Assembly (NCBI RefSeq): GCF_046773475.1
Contig: NZ_CP177239.1
Location: forward strand, 2,480,001-2,544,000
DNA from: Nitratireductor aquimarinus
Lineage (GTDB): Bacteria > Pseudomonadota > Alphaproteobacteria > Rhizobiales > Rhizobiaceae
Reading direction: 5' to 3'
DNA: 64,000 bases
The notes under the pieces are model-generated. The model was not told the origin of the DNA. It was given only the letters and a program-made list of their open reading frames with translations, and did no database searches. The translations under genes were made by a program, and so were the position numbers. This document shows positions 8,107-16,617 of this stretch, one piece after another. How positions within the stretch are numbered: position 1 is the first letter of the stretch; the number at the start of each line of letters is the position of its first letter.

Positions 8107-8880
8107 ATGGCCTATGAAACGATCCTGGTGGAAACGCGGGAGCGCGTGGGATTGATCACGCTGAACCGCCCCAAAGCGCTCAACGCCCTGAACTCGAAGG
8201 TGCTCGAGGAAGTCGTCGCAGCGGCTAAAGCCTTTGACGAGAACCCGCGCGTTGGCGCCATCGTGCTCACCGGTTCGGAGAAGGCCTTTGCCGCCGGCGC
8301 CGACATCAAGGAAATGGCCTCGAAGAACTATGTCGACGCCTATCTGGAAGACCTCTTTGCCGGCTGGGAAGGGCTGACGCGCGTGCGCAAGCCGGTCATT
8401 GCGGCGGTTTCGGGCTATGCGCTCGGCGGCGGTTGCGAGCTGGCCATGATGTGCGATTTCATCATCGCGGCGGACAACGCAAAGTTCGGCCAGCCCGAGA
8501 TCACGCTCGGCGTCATGCCCGGCATGGGCGGCTCTCAGCGCCTCACCCGCTTTGTCGGCAAGTCCAAGGCGATGGATATGTGCCTGACCGGCCGCATGAT
8601 GGACGCCGCCGAGGCGGAACGCTCCGGCCTCGTGTCGCGCGTGGTTCCGCCGGGCGAGTTGATCGAGGAGGCGCTCAAGGCCGCCGACAAGATCGCCGAT
8701 TTCTCGCTTCCGGCCGTGATGATGACCAAGGAAGCCGTCAACCGCGCCTACGAGACGACGCTTGCCGAAGGCCTGCGGTTCGAACGGCGCGTGTTCCACG
8801 CCATGTTTGCCCTGGACGACCAGAAGGAAGGCATGTCGGCGTTCACCGAAAAGCGCTCCGCGAACTTCAAGAATCGCTGA
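8107..8880 (+). CDS. Enoyl-CoA hydratase (crotonase family)
   Basis: Hydrates trans-2-enoyl-CoA in beta-oxidation. At 257 residues it has the normal length of a short-chain enoyl-CoA hydratase. The CoA/oxyanion-hole motif AFAAGADIKEM and GYALGGGCELAMMCD are present. The catalytic glutamate pair can be placed at GGCELAMM and QPEITLGVMPGMGGSQRL. Start at ATG 8107 with GGAGAGGAAA upstream. It lies between mutM and rpsT, a conserved position in this order, probably for historical rather than functional reasons. The preferred substrate chain length cannot be read. Confidence 0.92.
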   Translation: MAYETILVETRERVGLITLNRPKALNALNSKVLEEVVAAAKAFDENPRVGAIVLTGSEKAFAAGADIKEMASKNYVDAYLEDLFAGWEGLTRVRKPVIAAVSGYALGGGCELAMMCDFIIAADNAKFGQPEITLGVMPGMGGSQRLTRFVGKSKAMDMCLTGRMMDAAEAERSGLVSRVVPPGELIEEALKAADKIADFSLPAVMMTKEAVNRAYETTLAEGLRFERRVFHAMFALDDQKEGMSAFTEKRSANFKNR

Positions 8881-8895
8881 GAAGTGCGGCCATCA

Positions 8896-8920
8896 GGTTC
8901 CGCGGCAATGCTGCGGAACC
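8896..8920 (+). other. Hairpin after enoyl-CoA hydratase gene
   Basis: GGTTCCGC and GCGGAACC pair around a 9-base loop, about 16 bases past the stop. There is no T-run, so it may only stabilise the mRNA end or terminate weakly. Confidence 0.4.
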
Positions 8921-8983
8921 GCACCTGAGGCGGCCGGTTGGCCGCAGACATGCAGTCCGGGGCGGTTTGAAGGGCAATAGGCG

Positions 8984-9011
8984 TTGACGTTGCCCGAAAG
9001 CTCTACTATAA
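8984..9011 (+). promoter_or_regulatory. Probable housekeeping promoter of rpsT
   Basis: TTGACG (8984-8989) and CTATAA (9006-9011) are separated by 16 bases, close to the sigma-70-type consensus, about 94 bases before the rpsT start. Confidence 0.65.
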
Positions 9012-9104
9012 GCCGCCACGACTGTGGTGGCCCTGCGGCTGCCCTTTTTGTTTTGCGTCCGCGAGAGACTTCGCGGCAAAATCTGTAGAGACGAGAGAGG
9101 AAAC

Positions 9105-9371
9105 ATGGCCAACACGACTTCGGCCAAGAAGGCGGTTCGCAAGATTGCTCGCCGTACTGCGGTTAACAAGAACCGTCGCTCGCGCGTGCGCAGCTTCGTT
9201 CGCAAGGTCGAAGAAGCGCTGGCCGCTGGCGACAAGGCTGCAGCGGAAACCGCCTTCAAGGCAGCACAGCCCGAGCTGATGCGCGCTGCCGGCAAGGGCG
9301 TCCTTCACCGCAACACGGCATCGCGGAAAGTGTCCCGCCTTGCCGCGCGCGTGAAATCGCTTAGCGCCTGA
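9105..9371 (+). CDS. rpsT: 30S ribosomal protein S20
   Basis: A small basic 16S rRNA-binding protein of the 30S subunit, 88 residues. It begins MANTTSAKKAVRKIARR and contains the S20 pattern NKNRRSRVRSFVRKVEEAL with a C-terminal TASRKVSRLAARV. The ATG at 9105 follows AGAGAGGAAAC; a longer frame to 9024 lies in the leader. It has its own promoter (8984-9011) and terminator (9395-9421) and precedes the dnaA control region. Confidence 0.97.
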   Translation: MANTTSAKKAVRKIARRTAVNKNRRSRVRSFVRKVEEALAAGDKAAAETAFKAAQPELMRAAGKGVLHRNTASRKVSRLAARVKSLSA

Positions 9372-9394
9372 TATATCGCTTAGATATTCCTGAG

Positions 9395-9421
9395 AAACCC
9401 GGCCATGTGCCGGGTTTTTCT
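9395..9421 (+). terminator. Rho-independent terminator of rpsT
   Basis: A GC-rich stem (AAACCCGGC with GCCGGGTTT around a 5-base loop) followed by a short T-rich run, about 24 bases after the stop. Confidence 0.85.
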
Positions 9422-10227
9422 TTGCCCATCAAAAGGTTGGCTCTCAGCACGTCACCGACGTTTGAGACCGGCCTTTTTCTTTTCTTGAAGGAAGACGGCC
9501 GGGAATCGTGAAAAGCCGTCACATATCGAACGCCACCCAACGGTCGTCATTCGATATTCCCCTTTTATTTCAGTGTTTTACAAACCTTTATCCACAGGTT
9601 ATCCATGTCATCCCCGACGCCGGAGAGACCCTGAAATGTCAAGTTATTTTTTGAGATTTTTTTCCGCCCCGACTCGGTCACGCGGCAAATGAAAAAGGCT
9701 CTTGAATCCAAACAGCTTATCGCCACACCCCTTGGGCGATGCCGATTTCAGCGCGGGAAACAAGAGCAGATTCGACAAAAAAGCGGCAGTCTCGCCCTTG
9801 CCCTTTCCACAAGGATTTCGGTAATGTCAGGCCATCGAGAGGGCGGACAGAGCCCAACGAATTTAAGCCCAAATCGGCACCTACTGAAACGCGGAATCCC
9901 GATTCTGCGCAGGGGCTTCGTGCGCTCTCGAAACAGCCCTGCCCGCTTGTCTGTCGGGGACCGATCGAGGCGCATCCGCGCCACTTGCTCAAGCGAGCGC
10001 AAGGCTATGCTGCCGCCGGCGATTTTATCATCCGGTGGCTGCGCACATTAATTGGAACTGCAGTTTACGTCTGTAGAAAGCAAAAGGAGCGTTTGGGGCC
10101 GAAAGTCAGACGAGCAACACTGACTGGAACAAACACACCAATCAAAAAGATACGGAATGAGCAGGGGCAATTAACTCAGGTGGGCTCTTCCGTAAAAACA
10201 CCACTCAAAGCGACAGGGACACAAGGA
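9422..10227 (+). promoter_or_regulatory. dnaA control region
   Basis: About 800 bases without a convincing gene. It holds a perfect DnaA box TTATCCACA (9588-9596), a partial one at 9599-9607 (two mismatches), an AT-rich stretch (9640-9663), and six GANTC sites, the CcrM methylation target (9503, 9671, 9704, 9769, 9894, 9901). The frame of dnaA remains open back to 9739, but the implied 163 residues resemble no DnaA N-terminus. Autoregulation by DnaA and cell-cycle control by methylation are plausible. A full origin is not evident. Confidence 0.6.
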
Positions 10228-11787
10228 ATGCAAAGCGGCGCTGAAAGGGAAGTTTCGGGGGGATTTTCTTTTCAAGAGCAGATGTCTCAGAAGGACACTG
10301 AGACCAAAGAAGCAGGCAACAGCGACAGCAAGGCAGGACCTTCCGACGCAGTATTCGAGCGCGTGAAAACGCAGCTCCGTGCACGTCTGGGCAGTGAGGT
10401 CTACTCCAGCTGGTTCGGTCGTATGAAGCTCATGGAAGCCTCCAAGGGCTCCGTGCGCATCTCGGTTCCGACCGCCTTCCTGCGCTCTTGGATCAACGGG
10501 CATTATCTGGACCTCATTACCGAGCTCTGGAAGAAAGAATCGCCAGACACGCTGAAGGTGGAGATCGTCGTACGCACGGCAACGCGCAATGTACGCACCT
10601 CCCAGGACAGCAAGCCGGCGGCAGCGCGCAAGGTTTCGACCCGGCCGCAGACCGCACTGGCCACGGGAACGCTTTCGGCGAACCCGGCCGCACGGTCCGC
10701 TCCCGCGCAGATGCCGGACCTTGAGGGACGCTCCAACATTCTGGGGTCCCCTCTCGATAGCCGGTACACGTTTGAATCCCTCATCGAGGGCACATCCAAC
10801 CGCGTGGCATGCGCGGCGGCGCGCACTGTTGCGGAATCCGATTCCAATGCAGTTCGCTTCAACCCGCTGTTTCTCCACGCATCCGTCGGCCTCGGCAAGA
10901 CGCACATGCTGCAGGCAATCGCCGCAGAATCGCTGCGCCGCAAGCCGCAGGCCCGTGTCGTCTACCTGACGGCGGAATACTTCATGTGGCGCTTCGCAAC
11001 CGCGATCCGCGACAACAATGCGCTGACCCTGAAGGAGCAGCTGCGCGACATCGATCTTCTCATCATCGATGACATGCAGTTCCTGCAGGGCAAGTCGATC
11101 CAGAACGAGTTCTGCCATCTCCTGAACATGCTGCTCGACAGTGCCCGTCAGGTGGTGGTGGCCGCAGACCGGCCGCCCTCAGAGCTGGAATCGCTTGAGC
11201 CGCGCGTGAAGTCGCGCCTCAATGGCGGCGTTTCGCTGGAGATCGGCGCACCGGATTTCGCCATGCGCCTTTCGATCCTGAAGCAGCGCCTTGAGAGCGC
11301 GCAGGCCGAGGACGCATCGCTGGATATCCCGGAGGAGATCCTGGTCCATGTCGCACGTTCCGTGACCGGCAGCGGTCGCGAACTGGAAGGCGCGTTCAAC
11401 CAGCTTCTGTTCCGCCACTCCTTCGAGCCGCAGATCACCATTGACCGGATCGACGAGATACTCGGCCATGTGTGCCGTGCAGGCGAGCCCAAGCGTGTGC
11501 GCATCGAGGACATCCAGCGCATCGTCGCACGGCACTACAACGTGTCGAAGACGGAGCTTCTGTCCAACCGCCGCACGCGGACCATCGTGAAACCGCGCCA
11601 GGTGGCCATGTACCTCTCCAAGGTCATGACGCCGCGCTCGCTGCCCGAGATCGGCCGCCGCTTCGGCGGGCGTGACCACACGACGGTGCTGCATGCGGTG
11701 CGCAAGATCGAGGGTCTGACCGATGGCGACAGGCAGCTTGCACAGGAGATCGAACTCCTGAAGCGCCTGATCAGCGACCAGGCTTAA
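10228..11787 (+). CDS. dnaA: Chromosomal replication initiator protein DnaA
   Basis: AAA+ ATPase that binds DnaA boxes and opens the origin; here 519 residues. Domain I is near residues 45-115 (VFERVKTQLRARLGSEVYSSWF). After a variable linker comes the AAA+ core, with Walker A SVGLGKTH from about residue 219 and Walker B LLIIDDMQFL near 276. The C-terminal DNA-binding domain carries the DnaA signature GGRDHTTVLHAVRKI near 480. Start at ATG 10228, with AGGGA 9 bases upstream; ATG 10282 is another option. DNA boxes and GANTC sites upstream suggest autoregulation. A terminator follows and dnaN is next, on its own promoter. Confidence 0.96.
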   Translation: MQSGAEREVSGGFSFQEQMSQKDTETKEAGNSDSKAGPSDAVFERVKTQLRARLGSEVYSSWFGRMKLMEASKGSVRISVPTAFLRSWINGHYLDLITELWKKESPDTLKVEIVVRTATRNVRTSQDSKPAAARKVSTRPQTALATGTLSANPAARSAPAQMPDLEGRSNILGSPLDSRYTFESLIEGTSNRVACAAARTVAESDSNAVRFNPLFLHASVGLGKTHMLQAIAAESLRRKPQARVVYLTAEYFMWRFATAIRDNNALTLKEQLRDIDLLIIDDMQFLQGKSIQNEFCHLLNMLLDSARQVVVAADRPPSELESLEPRVKSRLNGGVSLEIGAPDFAMRLSILKQRLESAQAEDASLDIPEEILVHVARSVTGSGRELEGAFNQLLFRHSFEPQITIDRIDEILGHVCRAGEPKRVRIEDIQRIVARHYNVSKTELLSNRRTRTIVKPRQVAMYLSKVMTPRSLPEIGRRFGGRDHTTVLHAVRKIEGLTDGDRQLAQEIELLKRLISDQA

Positions 11788-11795
11788 CCGGACAG

Positions 11796-11828
11796 GCCGG
11801 CAGGTTTTCGAGCCTGCCGGCATTTTCC
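11796..11828 (+). terminator. Rho-independent terminator of dnaA
   Basis: A perfect 9-bp stem (GCCGGCAGG with CCTGCCGGC, 8-base loop), followed by a T-rich stretch, 9 bases past the dnaA stop. Confidence 0.88.
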
Positions 11829-11965
11829 TTTTGGAGCGCCGCCGCCAGCCGGAAAAGCGCTCTTTTGTTCCCGGCAGGGGGCGCATCGCAGCCAGGGCGG
11901 CGCGGCGCAACGCCGCCAGGAGCCTTCTTTTCCCCAGAATGCGCGGCGAACGAGCGCGTAAGCCC

Positions 11966-12001
11966 ATGACAGGCTTGCGTTTCCCGTTGATTTCCTGTCA
12001 T
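11966..12001 (+). promoter_or_regulatory. Inverted repeat upstream of dnaN
   Basis: ATGACAGG (11966-11973) and CCTGTCAT (11994-12001) form a perfect 8-bp inverted repeat with a 20-base spacer, about 90 bases before dnaN. It could be an operator or a leader stem-loop; no known site was matched. The rest of the 302-base gap between dnaA and dnaN shows only the dnaA terminator. Confidence 0.35.
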
Positions 12002-12089
12002 TTTGGGTCAAATCAAGCCTGTTCACGGCTGTCCTGGACATGCGTCATGTTTGCCGGGCTATTCTTCATTCAAGTGAGATTGATTGGTC

Positions 12090-13208
12090 ATGCGTGTTAT
12101 TCTGGAACGCTCCACCCTTTTGAAGTCCCTGAACCATGTTCATCGCGTGGTGGAGCGCCGCAACACCATCCCGATTCTGTCCAACGTGCTTCTGAGCGCT
12201 GACGGCGCGAGCCTGCAATTGAAGGCGACCGACCTCGACCTCGAAGTGACCGAGGCTGCGGGCGCGACAATCGAGCAGGCCGGCGCGACGACCGTGCCCG
12301 CGCACCTGCTCTACGACATCGTGCGCAAGCTGCCGGACGGCGCAGAGGTGATGCTGAAGACGGACGAAGACGGCAATGCCATGTCGGTGATGGCCGGACG
12401 TTCCAGCTTCCGCCTCCAGTGCCTGCCGCAGTCTGACTTCCCCGAGCTTTCCGCCGGCAATTTCTCGCACATCTTCCGCCTCGACTCGGCTGATCTGAAG
12501 GCGCTGATCGAGAAGACGCAGTTCGCCATCTCCACCGAGGAGACGCGCTATTATCTGAACGGTATCTTCCTGCACACGATCGAGTCCGAGGGCAGCCTCA
12601 AGCTGCGCTCCGTGGCAACCGACGGACACCGCCTTGCACGCGCCGAGATGGAAGCGCCGGCCGGCTCCGAAGGCATGCCGGGCATCATCATCCCGCGCAA
12701 GACCGTGGGTGAGCTGCAGAAGCTGGTGGACGCGCCTGACGTGGCCGTGACGGTTGAGCTTTCGGACACGAAGATCCGCTTCACAATCGGCAGCGTGATC
12801 CTGACTTCGAAGCTGATCGACGGCACCTTCCCCGACTATCAGCGCGTGATCCCGACCGGCAATGACAAGCAGCTGGTGATCGACCGCCAGACCTTCGCTT
12901 CTGCCGTGGACCGCGTTTCGACCATCTCTTCCGAGCGCGGTCGCGCCGTGAAGCTGACCATCGCCGAGGGCCAGGTGACGCTCACCGTCAACAACCCGGA
13001 TTCGGGCTCGGCAACGGAAGAGCTGGCGGCGGATTACGAATCCGACCCCATCGAGATCGGCTTCAACGCCCGCTATCTTCTGGATGTGGCGGCGCAGCTT
13101 TCGGGCGGCAATGCACGCTTCCTCCTGGCCGATGCCGGTTCGCCGACCCTCGTGCAGGATGAAGGCGACGAAAGCACGCTCTACGTTCTGATGCCGATGC
13201 GCGTCTAG
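12090..13208 (+). CDS. dnaN: DNA polymerase III sliding clamp (beta subunit)
   Basis: Ring-shaped processivity clamp for DNA polymerase III, 372 residues, the usual length. It begins MRVILERSTLLKSL and shows the three-repeat clamp fold, including FRLQCLPQSDFPEL and the C-terminal YVLMPMRV. I used the ATG at 12090; an in-frame TTG two codons earlier is less likely. It is followed 17 bases later by recF, so dnaN-recF likely form one transcript, separated from dnaA by a terminator. Confidence 0.97.
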   Translation: MRVILERSTLLKSLNHVHRVVERRNTIPILSNVLLSADGASLQLKATDLDLEVTEAAGATIEQAGATTVPAHLLYDIVRKLPDGAEVMLKTDEDGNAMSVMAGRSSFRLQCLPQSDFPELSAGNFSHIFRLDSADLKALIEKTQFAISTEETRYYLNGIFLHTIESEGSLKLRSVATDGHRLARAEMEAPAGSEGMPGIIIPRKTVGELQKLVDAPDVAVTVELSDTKIRFTIGSVILTSKLIDGTFPDYQRVIPTGNDKQLVIDRQTFASAVDRVSTISSERGRAVKLTIAEGQVTLTVNNPDSGSATEELAADYESDPIEIGFNARYLLDVAAQLSGGNARFLLADAGSPTLVQDEGDESTLYVLMPMRV

Positions 13209-13225
13209 GCGTCGATGGCTCTCCC

Positions 13226-14392
13226 TTGGTCGAGCAGACATCCGGCAGGCAGCCCGTAGCCCAGGTTCACGTAACCAGGCTTAGCCTGACCGACTTCCGC
13301 AATTATCACGCCCTGGCGCTGGATCTCGCGCCGGGCGCCGTGGTTTTGACCGGCGAGAACGGCGCCGGCAAGACGAACCTGCTCGAAGCCGTTTCCTTCC
13401 TCTCCCCCGGCCGTGGCCTGCGCCGCGCCAAGTTCGACGATGTTGCGCGCGTAGGCGCTGAAACGGGCTTTGCCATCCATGCAAGGCTTGAAGGGCCTTT
13501 CGGCGAATGCGAGATAGGCACCGGCACTGCCGGAATGCAGCCGGGCGCTGAAACCGGCCGCCGCCTGCGCATCAATGGCGAAACCGCGCGAACCGCCGAC
13601 GCCATGCTCGAATGGGTGCGCGTCCTGTGGCTGACACCGGCCATGGATGCGCTGTTTACCGGGCCTGCCGGCGACCGCCGCCGCTTCCTCGACCGTCTCG
13701 TTCTGGCCATTGACCCGGCCCATGGCCGTCGCGCGCTCGACTATGAGAAGGCAATGCGGGCGCGCAACCGCCTTCTGTCGGAGGATTCGCGCGACGCCGG
13801 CTGGTTCGACGCCATCGAGACCCAGATGGCCGAAACCGGCGTGGCGATTGCAGCTGCCCGCGCCGAGATGGTGCGCCTTCTGGCGGCGATGAATGAGCGC
13901 CTGCCCGCCGATGGCCCCTTCCCCACCGCCGAGATTGCGCTCGAAGGCACGATCGATGCGGAGATCGGCCGGAACGCCGCCGTGGATGTCGAGGAAATGT
14001 TCCGCCGGCTCCTGCGCGACCACCGCCCGCGCGACCGCGCTGCCGGGCGCACGCTGGAAGGCCCGCACCGCAGCGAGCTTCTGGTGCGGCACGTGCCCAA
14101 GGACATGCCCGCCGCACGCTGTTCCACCGGCGAGCAGAAGGCGCTGCTCGTGGGGCTGATTCTCGCTCACGCGCGCCTGACCGGCGAGCTTTCGGGCAGC
14201 GCGCCCATCCTTCTGCTGGACGAGATCTCCGCGCATTTCGACCCGGACCGGCGGGCAGCGCTCTTCTCGATTCTGGAAGAGCTGAACTGTCAGGCCTTCA
14301 TGACCGGCACGGAGGCAAGCCTGTTCTCGGCCATCGAAGGCCGCGCGCAGTTTTTCTCCGTATCGACCGGCGCGATCCACGAACCACGCTGA
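13226..14392 (+). CDS. recF: DNA replication and repair protein RecF
   Basis: SMC-like ATPase that helps load RecA at single-strand gaps, 388 residues from the chosen start. Walker A GENGAGKTN is near residue 43, preceded by the typical LSLTDFRNYHAL. The signature region CSTGEQKALLVGLILAHA and Walker B PILLLDEISAHFD lie near the C-terminus. The start is uncertain: the only early candidate in frame is TTG 13226; a nearby ATG at 13215 is out of frame and stops quickly. It follows dnaN by 17 bases and is probably coupled to it. Confidence 0.93.
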   Translation: MVEQTSGRQPVAQVHVTRLSLTDFRNYHALALDLAPGAVVLTGENGAGKTNLLEAVSFLSPGRGLRRAKFDDVARVGAETGFAIHARLEGPFGECEIGTGTAGMQPGAETGRRLRINGETARTADAMLEWVRVLWLTPAMDALFTGPAGDRRRFLDRLVLAIDPAHGRRALDYEKAMRARNRLLSEDSRDAGWFDAIETQMAETGVAIAAARAEMVRLLAAMNERLPADGPFPTAEIALEGTIDAEIGRNAAVDVEEMFRRLLRDHRPRDRAAGRTLEGPHRSELLVRHVPKDMPAARCSTGEQKALLVGLILAHARLTGELSGSAPILLLDEISAHFDPDRRAALFSILEELNCQAFMTGTEASLFSAIEGRAQFFSVSTGAIHEPR

Positions 14393-14423
14393 CACCCTCT
14401 CTCCTGCTGGATAAGATCGCCGC

Positions 14424-15200
14424 ATGACCGAGACAAACACATCCCCCACCGCCCTTTCCGACACCGAGCTGGAGCGCTATGCCCGCCATATCGTTCTGCC
14501 GGAGATCGGCGGAGCCGGGCAGCAGAAGCTCAAGAAGGCGCGGGTTCTGGTGATCGGCGCAGGCGGGCTCGGCGCACCGGTTCTGAGCTATCTGGCGGCT
14601 GCCGGCATAGGCACGCTGGGCGTGATCGACGACGACACGGTGTCGCTCTCCAACCTGCAGCGCCAGGTGATCCACGACACGGGCAGTGTCGGCATGGAAA
14701 AGGTGGAGAGCGCCCGGGCAAGCATTCTCCGCATCAACCCGCATGTGACGGTCGAAACGCATGTGAAGCGGCTTGATGAGGAGAATGCGGCCGGCATCAT
14801 CGCCGCCTATGACATCGTGGTGGACGGCTCGGACAATTTCGCCACGCGCTACCTTCTGGCCGACACATGCGCGGCGGTGGAGCGCCCGCTCGTGACGGCG
14901 GCGGTGGGCCGCTTCGACGGGTCGCTGACCGTGCTCAAGCCCTTCGAGCGGGACGGCGACGGCAACCCGCTGCCGGGCTATCGCCATCTCTTTCCCGAAC
15001 CGCCGCCGGCGGGACTGGTGCCAAGCTGCGCGGAAGCCGGCATTGTCGGCGCGCTGACCGGCGTGATGGGAACGCTGGAGGCGATGGAGGTGATCAAGCT
15101 GATCACCGGAGCGGGTGAACCGCTGATCGGCCGCCTACTGCTTTACGATGCGCTGGCAGCCCGTTTTGAAACAGTGAAATACCGGCGGCGTGCGGGCTGA
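14424..15200 (+). CDS. MoeB/ThiF/HesA-family adenylyltransferase lacking the zinc site
   Basis: An E1-like enzyme that adenylates the C-terminus of a ubiquitin-like sulfur carrier such as MoaD or ThiS; 258 residues. The nucleotide-binding loop GAGGLGAPVLSYLAAAG, the QRQVIHD region, the DGSDNFATRYL motif and a cysteine in PSCAEAG are present. Both zinc-binding CxxC pairs of E. coli MoeB are missing: the first is replaced by GYRH before LFPE, and the C-terminus stops at KYRRRAG. It stands alone after recF, with no moaD or thiS beside it, so the partner is unknown. Confidence 0.85.
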   Translation: MTETNTSPTALSDTELERYARHIVLPEIGGAGQQKLKKARVLVIGAGGLGAPVLSYLAAAGIGTLGVIDDDTVSLSNLQRQVIHDTGSVGMEKVESARASILRINPHVTVETHVKRLDEENAAGIIAAYDIVVDGSDNFATRYLLADTCAAVERPLVTAAVGRFDGSLTVLKPFERDGDGNPLPGYRHLFPEPPPAGLVPSCAEAGIVGALTGVMGTLEAMEVIKLITGAGEPLIGRLLLYDALAARFETVKYRRRAG

Positions 15201-15230
15201 GATTACCGCTTACCCGTTGCAGTGAGACCC

Positions 15231-15360
15231 TGCGTGGTTCGACAAGCTCACCATGAGGGTCGTTGTGTCTGGCAGGGAGGCCGGTTCGAATACTCGGGGC
15301 AGTTCACCACCCCGTCTACACAACCCCCCGTCCCTCATGGTGAGCTTGTCGAACCACGCA
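15231..15360. repeat. Perfect 29-bp inverted repeat with 72-base spacer
   Basis: Arms at 15231-15259 and 15332-15360 are exact reverse complements, containing GGTTCGACAAGCTCACCATG. This short sequence recurs as a dispersed repeat in many proteobacterial genomes (from memory, not checked here). It fills the gap between the convergent MoeB-like and 2-hydroxyacid dehydrogenase genes. It could fold into a very stable hairpin in RNA from either strand and may act as a terminator. No transposase is present. Confidence 0.85.
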
Positions 15361-15452
15361 CCACGCGACGGTCAGGAAACCTTGGGCAAACGAAATCGCT
15401 GCGCGGCGAGCACCACGCAGTGATCAAGCCCACAAGGCAATGTGTCGTCTGC

Positions 15453-16454
15453 TCAGACGTTTTTCGGCAGAACCCGGTCCGGCGGGCGATGACCATCGAA
15501 GAAGGTGCGGATGTTGATGATGACCTTCTCGCCCATGTCGATGCGACCCTCGATGGTCGCCGAGCCCATATGCGGCAGAATCACGATCTTGTTCTTCTTC
15601 GCGAGCTTGAGAAGCTTGGGATTGACCGACGGCTCATGCTCGAAGACGTCGAGCCCTGCGCCTGCCAGCTTGCCCTCTTCGACCAGGCGGATCAGCGCAT
15701 CCTCATCCACCACATCGCCGCGGGCCGTGTTCACCAGATAGGCGCGCGGCTGCATCAGCTCCAGCCGGCGCGCCGACAGGAGATGGAAGGTTGCAGGCGT
15801 TGAAGGGCAGTTGACGGAGATGATGTCCATGCGGGCCAGCATCTGGTCGAGGCTGTCCCAATAGGTTGCCTCCAGTTCGTCTTCGATGGCCGGGGAAACC
15901 CGCTGACGGTTGTGATAATGGATCGACAGGCCGAACGCCTTTGCGCGCCGCGCCACGGCGGTGCCGACGCGACCCATGCCGACAATGCCAAGACGCTTGC
16001 CCCAGATGCGGTGCCCCAGCATCCATGTGGGCGACCAGCCATCCCACTTGCCGCCGCTGCGCAGAACCTCTGCGCCCTCGGTCAGACGGCGCGGCACGGC
16101 GAGCATGAGCGCCATGGTCATGTCGGCCGTGTCTTCATTGAGAACATTGGGCGTGTTGGTGACGGTGATGCCCTTCTTGGCGGCGGCCACCACATCGACA
16201 TTGTCGACGCCATTGCCGAAATTGGCGATCAGCTTGAGCTGGTCGCCGGCCTGCGCGATGAGAGCGGCGTCGATCCGGTCCGTGATCGTGGGAACAAGAA
16301 CGTCGGCTTCCTTGACCGCAGCCACCAGTTCGGGCTGCGTCATCCGCCTGTCGTCGAGATTGAGGCGCGCGTCGAACAGTTCGCGCATGCGCGTTTCGAC
16401 CTGATCCGGCAGCTTGCGGGTGATGACGACGAGAGGCTTCTTCCTGACGGTCAT
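15453..16454 (-). CDS. D-2-hydroxyacid dehydrogenase (glyoxylate/hydroxypyruvate reductase type)
   Basis: NAD(P)H-dependent reductase of 2-keto acids, 333 residues. The Rossmann motif GKRLGIVGMGRVGTAVARRA and the catalytic set are visible: Arg in NTARGDVVDE, Glu in LDVFEHEP and His in ILPHMGSATIE. The closest families are GyaR/GhrB-type glyoxylate or hydroxypyruvate reductases; substrate preference cannot be fixed. The ATG at 16454 starts MTVRKKPLVVIT. The frame is open well upstream to 16790, but that part lies antisense to the SH3 gene and its promoter. It is divergent from the SH3 protein gene. Confidence 0.88.
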   Translation of the reverse strand: MTVRKKPLVVITRKLPDQVETRMRELFDARLNLDDRRMTQPELVAAVKEADVLVPTITDRIDAALIAQAGDQLKLIANFGNGVDNVDVVAAAKKGITVTNTPNVLNEDTADMTMALMLAVPRRLTEGAEVLRSGGKWDGWSPTWMLGHRIWGKRLGIVGMGRVGTAVARRAKAFGLSIHYHNRQRVSPAIEDELEATYWDSLDQMLARMDIISVNCPSTPATFHLLSARRLELMQPRAYLVNTARGDVVDEDALIRLVEEGKLAGAGLDVFEHEPSVNPKLLKLAKKNKIVILPHMGSATIEGRIDMGEKVIINIRTFFDGHRPPDRVLPKNV

Positions 16455-16617
16455 ATGGTCTCCAAAATAACGCCCTGTTGATACCTCTTTAACCAAGATA
16501 CGCGACACTGCAATGCCGAGCCGGGCTGCCTTCTCTCTATCAAGCGGTGGCGGCCAAGACAAAGAAAAAGGGTGGAAGCGCTCGTTCCGCCAGAACAAGG
16601 TTACCGGGAGTTCCGCA

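Noticed and set aside
9739..10227. In-frame open stretch upstream of dnaA implying a 163-residue longer protein
   Set aside because: The added residues resemble no DnaA domain, overlap DnaA boxes and GANTC sites, and a normal start with a ribosome site exists at 10228.
9422..10227. Chromosome origin of replication next to dnaA
   Set aside because: Only one perfect DnaA box and one partial match were found, and in Alphaproteobacteria the origin is commonly near hemE. A box search over the whole genome and a GC-skew plot would decide.
15236..15290. tRNA-like GGTTCGA stretches
   Set aside because: They belong to a perfect inverted repeat and its surroundings; no cloverleaf can be drawn.
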